Translations under genes and position numbers: made by a program
NCBI GenBank assembly: GCA_036390755.1
Contig: DASWBH010000154.1
Span: 1 to 12,403 of the forward strand
Direction of reading: 5' to 3'
Length of the DNA: 12,403 bases
DNA from: DASVHS01 sp036390755
Lineage (GTDB): Bacteria; Acidobacteriota; Thermoanaerobaculia; Gp7-AA8
The notes under the pieces: generated by a model
What the model saw: only the letters and a program-made list of their open reading frames with translations
What the model was told of the DNA's origin: nothing
Databases searched by the model: none
In this document: positions 7,629-12,403 of the stretch, in pieces
Position numbering within the stretch: the first letter of the stretch is position 1
How the letters are laid out: each line of letters opens with the position of its first letter

Positions 7629-9296
7629 TGCGCCCGGCAACAATCCCAGCGGCCGCGCGCGCAGTCTCTCCACCGTCGCGATCTCGCCGATCTCGCTGAG
7701 CAGCGCGAGCTCGTACGCGCGCGCGAGGTGGTCAAGCCAGCGGCGCGCGTGGCGCTCGTCGAGCGACTTGAACGCGAGAGCGAGCGCATCCGCCTCGTTC
7801 GGGAACGAGTCGCGAATCCGCTCGAGCATCAGCTCGTGGCCGCGCTCCTTCCGCGCGACGCGCAACATGTCCAGCACGAGAATGTTCGTCGTCCCTTCCC
7901 AGATTGGCAGCACCTGTGCGTCGCGCAGCAGCCGCGCCATCGGCCACTCCTCGATGTAGCCATTGCCGCCGATGAGCTCCATGCACTCGGAGACGCACGG
8001 CACGGCCAGCTTGCCTGTGATCGCTTTCACGACAGGCGTCAGGATGCGCAGCAGGCGCGCCGCTTCCGCATCACCGTTGTCCGCGCGGCGCAGCGCATCG
8101 ACGGTCTCGAACGTCATCAGCAGCGCGGCGAGGTGCTCGGCTTCGAGGTCGAGAAGCGTCTCCTGCGCGAGCGGTAAGTCGATCACGCGCTTCCCGAACG
8201 CCTGCCGCCGTTCGATGTACCAGCGCGCCTCGTGGATGGCGCGGCCGATGATCGCCACCGACGCGACCGCGTTGTACAGACGCGAGAGATTCATCATCTC
8301 CGCAATTGCTCCGAAGTCGCCGATCTCCTCGGCTCGCGCGTGCTGGAGCGTGACTTCGCCCGTCGGCATCGAGCGGACGCCGAGCTTGTCCTTCAGGCGA
8401 TCGATCGTCACGCCGTTCTCGCGCGTCAGAAGCAGGTAAGTGCGGATCCCGCGAATGCCGGCCTGCCCACCTTCCGGTCGCGCGGTCGCCAACACGACTT
8501 GCGCGTCGACGTTCGAGCAGAACCACTTCTGGCCGGTGAGGAGCCAGGTCCTCGGTCCTCGGTCCTCGGTCCTCGGTTGTCCTCTCGCGCCCGGGTCGGT
8601 GGGTCCGAGGACCGAGGACCGCGGACCGCGGACCGAAGCATCAGGCCGCGCGATTGTTTCATTTGCGCCGACATCCGACCCGCCGGCACGCTCGGTGAGG
8701 AACATGCCGCCGGTCCAGAGCGACGCGAGGTCCGATGACGCAAGATGCGGGACGACGCGATCGATCTGCTCGCGCGTGCCGTGGCGCGTCACCACGCGCG
8801 CCACGCCATCGGTCATGCAGAGCGGGCAGTAGAGCCCGCACTCCGCCATCGCGAACAGGTATCCGAGGGCGAAGGAGACGAACGGGGCGTCGGCGGAATT
8901 TTCGTGACGCGTGTACTTCATCGTCAGAATGCCCGAGCCGTACGCGATGCGCTCCATCTCGCGATACGACGGGTGATAGTCGACGCGATTGATGCGATTC
9001 CCTCGGATGTCGTGCGTCGCCAGCCGCGGCGACTCGCGATCGGCGATCTGCGCGAGCGGCGCCACTTCGATCGCCGCCCGCTCGCCCATGGACACGAGCT
9101 GCGGCTCGGCCCACGTCCACGCGCTGTCGCACAGCTTGCGGCGGCAGAGGGCCCGCAGTTGGGGCGACGATTCCCAGTACGAAACGTGCGGCGGCTCGGG
9201 AATCTGGAGTGCGGCGGGCGTGCCGCAGCTCTGCAACTCAGGTGGCGGCGATCCGTGCTCTCTCGTAAAGAAACTCTGGCGCGAAGTCGGCGCCAT
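7626..9296 (-). CDS. AidB-like acyl-CoA dehydrogenase carrying an in-frame repeat insertion
   Basis: This is a flavin-dependent acyl-CoA dehydrogenase of the AidB-like branch, 556 residues from the ATG at 9296. The conserved order is DYHPSYREMERIAYG, then MFLTERAGGSDVGANETIA of the FAD/substrate region, LLTGQKWFCSNVDAQ, RLKDKLGVRSMPTGEV, ELIGGNGYIEEWPMARLLRDAQ and PIWEGTTNILVLDMLR. E467 in IWEGT is the likely catalytic base. Residues 222-250 are encoded by a palindromic repeat inserted at a turn of the middle beta domain. The start is uncertain: the first 20 residues overlap the end of the DUF2442 gene in another frame, and a TTG at 9236 just after that gene's stop is an alternative. Substrate is unknown; an isovaleryl-like branched acyl-CoA would suit the neighbouring Liv system, but this is conjecture. 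Confidence 0.88.
   Translation of the reverse strand: MAPTSRQSFFTREHGSPPPELQSCGTPAALQIPEPPHVSYWESSPQLRALCRRKLCDSAWTWAEPQLVSMGERAAIEVAPLAQIADRESPRLATHDIRGNRINRVDYHPSYREMERIAYGSGILTMKYTRHENSADAPFVSFALGYLFAMAECGLYCPLCMTDGVARVVTRHGTREQIDRVVPHLASSDLASLWTGGMFLTERAGGSDVGANETIARPDASVRGPRSSVLGPTDPGARGQPRTEDRGPRTWLLTGQKWFCSNVDAQVVLATARPEGGQAGIRGIRTYLLLTRENGVTIDRLKDKLGVRSMPTGEVTLQHARAEEIGDFGAIAEMMNLSRLYNAVASVAIIGRAIHEARWYIERRQAFGKRVIDLPLAQETLLDLEAEHLAALLMTFETVDALRRADNGDAEAARLLRILTPVVKAITGKLAVPCVSECMELIGGNGYIEEWPMARLLRDAQVLPIWEGTTNILVLDMLRVARKERGHELMLERIRDSFPNEADALALAFKSLDERHARRWLDHLARAYELALLSEIGEIATVERLRARPLGLLPGA
8547..8633. repeat. Heptad-repeat palindromic element, copy 2, in frame inside a coding gene
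   Basis: On the + strand the left arm 8547-8578 holds four TCCTCGG units and is identical to copy 1 at 3639-3669 with its flanking base. The right arm (8602-8633, extending a few bases further) holds CCGAGGA and CCGCGGA units that pair back with some G-U pairs. The copy is 87 bases, a multiple of three, and contains no stop codon in the gene's frame. It encodes 29 residues, including RGPRSSVLGP and PRTEDRGPRT, in the acyl-CoA dehydrogenase. Confidence 0.9.
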
Positions 9297-9483
9297 TGGG
9301 CCATTCGATCGTTCCCGTGTCTGGATTGACGCGGACTTGAGCAAAAACCTGAACATCCCGAAGCGGTTCGAACACCGGTCCGTCGAGTTCCTGTGAGAGA
9401 TCGATTTCTCCTTCGCTTCCATCTTCGAAGCGAAGCCAGACCGTGTAACCGCTGACGTAACGAGCCTCAGCTACATCAATCAT
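9238..9483 (-). CDS. DUF2442 family small protein
   Basis: This 81-residue protein starts MIDVAEARYVSGYTVWLRFE and contains the DUF2442 hallmarks: GSEGEIDLSQEL, GPVFEPLRD and the C-terminal TIEWPNGADFAPEFLYERA. The ATG at 9483 is preceded by GGAG five bases upstream, and matches the normal family start, so the longer open frame upstream is not used. It is full length. DUF2442 genes usually follow a DUF4160 gene; here only a truncated DUF4160 remnant precedes it by two bases. The pair has been discussed as toxin-antitoxin-like, but no biochemical role is established to my knowledge. Its 3' end overlaps the possible start of the acyl-CoA dehydrogenase. Confidence 0.85.
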   Translation of the reverse strand: MIDVAEARYVSGYTVWLRFEDGSEGEIDLSQELDGPVFEPLRDVQVFAQVRVNPDTGTIEWPNGADFAPEFLYERARIAAT

Positions 9484-9485
9484 CT

Positions 9486-9650
9486 CTACTCCAACGGCGG
9501 GATCGGTTTGAGTTCTTTCCGATCCTTCGCGAGTCGCCAATTTTCCATCAATTCGCGACGGTGTAAATCCCACCATTCCAGCAACAGTGCTTTGACTCGT
9601 GGCCAGAGTGTAGTGTCGGTCCACGTCCATTCGGTTTTCTTTTCGAGCAT
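9486..9650 (-). pseudogene. Truncated DUF4160 remnant (C-terminal half)
   Basis: A 54-codon frame from the ATG at 9650 to the TAG at 9486-9488. Residues 16-54 (LWPRVKALLLEWWDLHRREL, then MENWRLAKDRKELKPIPPLE) match the C-terminal half of DUF4160 proteins, which end in a W-x-L-A-x-x-x-x-x-L-K-x-I-x-P-L-E pattern. The N-terminal half with the usual PPHFH-type motif is absent: an in-frame TGA lies 12 bases before the ATG, and the divergent gene at 9668 occupies the space. The first 14 residues (MLEKKTEWTWTDTT) are not family-like. It could be a decayed gene or a still-translated short protein; its stop lies two bases before the DUF2442 start. Confidence 0.65.
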
Positions 9651-9667
9651 GACAGCGTCTCACCAGT

Positions 9668-10408
9668 ATGAGAAACGCATTCCTCGCGCTCTGCGCCATC
9701 CTGCTCGCCAGTTCGCTTTACGCAGCCGATCGTGCCGGCTTTCAGCTCACCGTGCTCGTGAACGATGACCTCCGCCCCGAGTACAACGCCCGCGGCAACG
9801 TCTACGTCGAGGCGGTCCGCGGCTCGAATTACTCGCTGCGCATCACCAATCCAACGCCGTATCGCGTCGCGGTCGCGCTCTCGGTCGACGGCCTGAACAC
9901 GATCGACGCGAAACACAGCGATCCCTGGACCGCTTCGAAATGGGTGCTCGACCCGTACGAGTCGACGGTCATCTCCGGCTGGCAGGTGAGCGACAGCGCC
10001 GCGCGCCGCTTCTTCTTCACCGGCGAGCGCGACTCCTACGGCGCCGCCCTCGGCCAGACGCAGAACCTCGGCGTGATCGAGGCGGTGTTCTTCCGCGAGC
10101 GGCCGCGGCGCCAGGCAGTGGTCGCGCCGTCGGAGAAGTCGCAGCGAGCCGAAGCGTCGACCGTCACAGCGCAGGCGCCGGTGGCGGCCGCACCGTCAGA
10201 CGATTACGCGGCGACGGGGATGGGCGAGCGGACGGGTCACGAGGTCACGAGCGTGAATATCGATCTGGATCGTCAGCCGGTCGCAAGTATCAGGATCCGC
10301 TATGAGTTCCGGGAGCAGCTCGTGAAGCTGGGCGTGCTGCGGAGCACTACACCTCTGGATCGCCGCGAGCGAGCACGCGGGTTCGAACAGTACTGCCCGC
10401 AGCCGTAA
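9668..10408 (+). CDS. Secreted protein of unknown function
   Basis: This is a 246-residue protein with a clear signal peptide (residues 1 to about 19, FLALCAILLASSLYA). The conserved-looking globular part spans about residues 25-140 and includes GNVYVEAVRGSNYSLRITNP, VALSVDGLNTID and KWVLDPYESTVISGWQVSDS, ending with LGVIEAVFFRER. This reads as a beta-rich, immunoglobulin-like or surface-associated domain. An Ala/Pro-rich linker follows, then a short C-terminal segment (IRYEFREQLVKLGVL) ending FEQYCPQP. I do not recognise a named family with confidence. No good ribosome-binding site precedes the ATG. It lies 17 bases from the divergent DUF4160 remnant. Confidence 0.8.
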   Translation: MRNAFLALCAILLASSLYAADRAGFQLTVLVNDDLRPEYNARGNVYVEAVRGSNYSLRITNPTPYRVAVALSVDGLNTIDAKHSDPWTASKWVLDPYESTVISGWQVSDSAARRFFFTGERDSYGAALGQTQNLGVIEAVFFRERPRRQAVVAPSEKSQRAEASTVTAQAPVAAAPSDDYAATGMGERTGHEVTSVNIDLDRQPVASIRIRYEFREQLVKLGVLRSTTPLDRRERARGFEQYCPQP

Positions 10409-10415
10409 GGTCCGG

Positions 10416-10481
10416 ATGACCCGGGTTTGTCACCTCCTGGCCGATCGGGACTCAAATTTGAACGTGGAGGTGACCCCTTGA
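10416..10481 (+). CDS. Candidate 21-residue leader ORF
   Basis: An ATG at 10416, preceded by AAGG (10407-10410), opens a frame starting MTRVCHLLADRDSNL and ending VEVTP. Its TGA (10479-10481) overlaps the TTG start of the next gene as TTGA, the usual geometry of translational coupling. Ribosomes on this frame would have to unwind the hairpin that covers the next gene's Shine-Dalgarno. It is too short to judge by composition and could be chance; no run of regulatory codons is visible. Confidence 0.4.
   Translation: MTRVCHLLADRDSNLNVEVTP
10423..10477 (+). promoter_or_regulatory. Shine-Dalgarno-sequestering hairpin
   Basis: GTCACCTCC (10429-10437) is the exact reverse complement of GGAGGTGAC (10466-10474), which contains the Shine-Dalgarno GGAGG for the TTG start at 10478. 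After a TTT bulge the stem extends with GGG (10423-10425) and CCC (10475-10477). The 28-base loop contains the 10-base perfect palindrome TCAAATTTGA (10452-10461). The structure would block initiation unless melted, suggesting post-transcriptional control. Confidence 0.6.
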
Positions 10482-11089
10482 AAACAAAACTGACAACGGC
10501 TGTTTTTTCACTGCTTCTGCTCGCTTCGACTCCTGTCTTCGCCCACTCCAAATCCGAGTTCCACGATGCCATGCGCAAGCTGTGGGCCGACCACATGCAG
10601 TACACGCGCATGTACATCATCAGCGCCGCCGCCGGTCTGCCGGACGCCAACGTTACGGCCCAGCGGCTGCTCAACAACCAGTCCGACATCGGCAACGCCG
10701 TCGCTGAGTTCTACGGAAAGGACGCCGGCGACAAGCTCACCGCGCTTCTGAAGGACCACATCCTGATCGCGGCCGATCTCGTCGGAGCGGCCAAGGCCGG
10801 CGACAACGCCAAGGTGACCGAGCTGAATAAGAAGTGGACCGACAACGCTGATGAGATCGCCGTCTTCCTGCACGGCGCCAACCCGAAGCATTGGCCGGAG
10901 GCGACGCTCAAGGATGCGCTGCACATGCATCTGTCGCAGACGCTCCAGGAGGCCACGCACCGGCTTCAGGGAAAGTTCGAGGAGGACATCAAGGACTACG
11001 ACGCCGCCTTCAGCCACATGATGATGGTGTCCGACATCCTGGCCAAGGGGATCATCGAGCAGTTCCCGAAGAAGTTCGACAAGGCGTAA
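10478..11089 (+). CDS. Secreted all-helical protein of unknown function
   Basis: The TTG at 10478 is chosen because GGAGG sits seven bases upstream and it opens directly into a signal peptide (KTKLTTAVFSLLLLASTPVFA, cleavage near residue 23). A longer frame from 10427 would put 17 non-hydrophobic residues in front. The mature portion of about 180 residues is predicted to be helical, with blocks LWADHMQYTRMYIISAAAGL, RLLNNQSDIGNAVAEFYG, LTALLKDHILIAADLVGAAK and WTDNADEIAVFLHGANPKHW, ending AKGIIEQFPKKF. I recall similar secreted proteins across bacteria, often misnamed in databases, but know no established function. Regularly spaced His/Asp/Glu (DH, DH, HMH) could bind metal. Its mRNA has a hairpin over the ribosome-binding site. 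Confidence 0.85.
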   Translation: MKTKLTTAVFSLLLLASTPVFAHSKSEFHDAMRKLWADHMQYTRMYIISAAAGLPDANVTAQRLLNNQSDIGNAVAEFYGKDAGDKLTALLKDHILIAADLVGAAKAGDNAKVTELNKKWTDNADEIAVFLHGANPKHWPEATLKDALHMHLSQTLQEATHRLQGKFEEDIKDYDAAFSHMMMVSDILAKGIIEQFPKKFDKA

Positions 11090-11180
11090 GTCATTCCGAG
11101 CGCCGCAGAGCGCGAGGAATCTGGGCGGGGGCGCGATTCCACCGCCCAGATCCTTCGCCGTCTTCGCGGCTCAGGATGAC
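11090..11180. repeat. GTCATTCCGAGC-type inverted-repeat element, copy 1
   Basis: The element fills the convergent gap exactly: it starts one base after the TAA of the helical protein and its last base is shared with the stop codon of the permease on the other strand. The left arm reads GTCATTCCGAGC then GCGCGAGGAATCTGGGCGG; the right arm, read on the minus strand, is GTCATCCTGAGC then GGCGAAGGATCTGGGCGG, a related but different arm type. The inner stem ATCTGGGCGG (11119-11128) pairs with 11142-11151 perfectly. It probably serves as a bidirectional terminator. Copy 2 is at 12041-12137. Confidence 0.85.
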
Positions 11181-12022
11181 TATTTGACCGCGCCGACGGT
11201 GAAGCCCTCGATGAATCGATCGAGGAAGAGGTTGTAGAGGATCCCGATGGGCAGGCTCGTGATCAGACACGCCGCCATCAGCGATCCCCAGTAGTACACG
11301 TCGCCGCGCACCAGGAAGGTCGGGACTCCTACACCGACGGTCTGGTGCGCGGCTGACGAGATGAACGTCAGCGCGTAGACGAACTCCTGCGTCACCAGCG
11401 TGAACGCGAAGATGACGACGGTGAGGATCCCGGACGTCGACATCGGAATCATCAACTTCACGAACGCGCCCCAGCGCGTGAGCCCGTCGACCATCGCCGC
11501 ATCGTCGAGGTCGCGCGGGATCGATTTGAAGAATCCCATCAGCAGCCATGTCGAGAACGGAATGGTGAAGCTCGGATAGACGAGGATCACCGACCAGAGC
11601 GTGTCCTGCAGGCCGAGGGTCGCCACGACTTTCGACAGCGGAATGAAGAGCAGCGTTGGCGGAACGAGGTAGGTGAGGAACACGCCGATGCCGAGCTGCG
11701 CTCCCCAGTTGCCGGTCAGACGCGCCAATGCGTACGCGGCGGGAACGGCGAGAAGCAGCGTGATGATGACGACGATCGCGCCGGCGAACGCCGTGTTGCC
11801 GACCCAGCGCAGAAACAGCGTCTCCTGGAACAGCAGCCGGAGGTGCTCGAGCGTTGGCGCCTCGTTGAAGATGAACGGATTGTTCTTGAGGTTGTACAGG
11901 TCCGTCGTCTTCTTGAACGTCGTGATCAGCATCCAGTAGAACGGGAAGGCCAGCACCACGACGAAGAACAGGCGGACGAGCCACATCACGATGCGCGCGG
12001 GCCACGTGCGGCGGCGAGCCAT
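11180..12022 (-). CDS. MalG-like carbohydrate ABC transporter permease
   Basis: This 280-residue inner-membrane permease belongs to the MalG branch of binding-protein-dependent sugar transporters. A basic N-terminus (MARRRTWPAR) is followed by the first membrane segment, then LITTFKKTTDLY in the usual periplasmic position, and about six membrane segments in total. The EAA coupling loop lies at about residues 168-193 (IPRDLDDAAMVDGLTRWGAF, ending KLMIP), with the invariant Gly at 180. The start at 12022 has GGAGG nine bases upstream. The MalF-like partner gene is upstream, separated by a palindromic element. The specific sugar cannot be inferred; no binding protein or ATPase is in the window. 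Confidence 0.92.
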   Translation of the reverse strand: MARRRTWPARIVMWLVRLFFVVVLAFPFYWMLITTFKKTTDLYNLKNNPFIFNEAPTLEHLRLLFQETLFLRWVGNTAFAGAIVVIITLLLAVPAAYALARLTGNWGAQLGIGVFLTYLVPPTLLFIPLSKVVATLGLQDTLWSVILVYPSFTIPFSTWLLMGFFKSIPRDLDDAAMVDGLTRWGAFVKLMIPMSTSGILTVVIFAFTLVTQEFVYALTFISSAAHQTVGVGVPTFLVRGDVYYWGSLMAACLITSLPIGILYNLFLDRFIEGFTVGAVK

Positions 12023-12040
12023 TAGAGAGAGCCTCCGCCG

Positions 12041-12137
12041 ATGTCATTCCGAGCGGAGCGAGGAATCCGGGCGGTGGCGTCAGTGGAGCGGTGTGGGTTC
12101 CCCCCGACCAGATTCCTCGCTCCGCTCGGAATGACAT
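12041..12137. repeat. GTCATTCCGAGC-type inverted-repeat element, copy 2
   Basis: Perfect 27-base inverted repeats, 12041-12067 and 12111-12137, read ATGTCATTCCGAGCGGAGCG then AGGAATC on each strand from outside inward, with a 43-base loop containing GGGCGGTGGCG, which resembles the GGGCGGGGGCG of copy 1. The element lies between two co-directional permease genes, ending 18 bases before the MalG-like start codon and only 7 bases from the stop of the MalF-like gene. Similar sequences are, from memory, widespread in several bacterial phyla; I could not search. Confidence 0.9.
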
Positions 12138-12144
12138 GCGCCAT

Positions 12145-12403
12145 CTACGTGACCTCTGCGCGATGCGCCGAGCGCAGCGCGAAATACGTGGCGATGACCA
12201 GCAGCGGCACCATGAAGATCGAGATCGCCGCGCCTTCCGCGAGGTCGGACCCGAGGATGCCGGTGAAGAACGCGAGCGACGGGATGACCTGCGTCGTGTC
12301 GTACGGCCCGCCGCGGGTCAGGATGTAGATCACCGTCATGTCCGTGAACGTGAAGATCGCGCCGAACAGCACGGCCACGTTGATGATCGGCAGCATCATC
12401 GGG
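12145..12403 (-). CDS. MalF-like carbohydrate ABC transporter permease, C-terminal part (partial)
   Basis: The frame is open from the window edge to the TAG at 12145-12147, giving the last 86 residues; the true start lies outside the window. The sequence MMLPIINVAVLFGAIFTFTD, then VIYILTRGGPYDTTQVIPSL, matches the C-terminal part of MalF-type permeases, where the TRGGP motif followed by Y-x-x-T is characteristic. A last membrane segment (ISIFMVPLLVIATYFAL) and a short tail end the protein. It would pair with the MalG-like protein downstream. The EAA coupling loop lies just beyond the window edge. Confidence 0.9.
   Translation of the reverse strand, partial: PMMLPIINVAVLFGAIFTFTDMTVIYILTRGGPYDTTQVIPSLAFFTGILGSDLAEGAAISIFMVPLLVIATYFALRSAHRAEVT

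Noticed and set aside
12041..12137. Insertion sequence or transposon end in the perfect inverted repeat
   Set aside because: Only 97 bases in total, with no transposase and no clear flanking target duplication; a small non-autonomous palindromic element is the better reading.

Overview
The window is GC-rich chromosomal DNA from a Gram-negative bacterium: it encodes two outer-membrane porins, periplasmic-type solute uptake and several proteins with signal peptides. Gene content (porin plus Liv-type transporter, AidB-like acyl-CoA dehydrogenase, small secreted proteins of unknown function) and the many short palindromic elements between genes fit an Acidobacteria-like soil or environmental lineage. 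That assignment is inference; no rRNA or other marker gene is present.

Layout. 1-693 (-) is the N-terminal part of an OprO/OprP-like porin, cut by the window edge. After a 486-base divergent intergenic region comes a co-directional cluster from 1180 to 7550 (+): a second, paralogous porin, a Liv-type substrate-binding protein, two permeases (livH, livM), two ATPases (livG, livF) and a small two-CBS-domain protein. Most junctions overlap or are only a few bases. The cluster looks like a complete import route: outer-membrane pore, periplasmic binding protein, inner-membrane ABC transporter, plus a probable nucleotide-sensing regulator. Convergent to it is an AidB-like acyl-CoA dehydrogenase (7626-9296, -), preceded by a DUF2442 gene and a truncated DUF4160 remnant. 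Next are two secreted proteins of unknown function (9668-10408 and 10478-11089, +). The second has a possible upstream leader ORF and a hairpin that would hide its ribosome-binding site. The right end (11180-12403, -) holds two permease genes of a carbohydrate-type ABC transporter (MalG-like complete, MalF-like partial).

The most unusual aspect is the set of short repeat/palindrome elements. (a) A heptad-repeat palindrome (unit TCCTCGG) occurs twice: between livK and livH, where its right arm may supply the livH Shine-Dalgarno, and in frame inside the acyl-CoA dehydrogenase, where it adds 29 codons at a surface turn. (b) A cloverleaf-like palindrome supplies the stop codons of both convergent genes flanking it; its two lateral hairpins differ by one compensatory base-pair flip. 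(c) A GTCATTCCGAGC-type inverted repeat occurs twice: filling the convergent gap at 11090-11180, and between the two sugar-permease genes. No tRNA, rRNA, CRISPR array, transposase or phage gene was seen.
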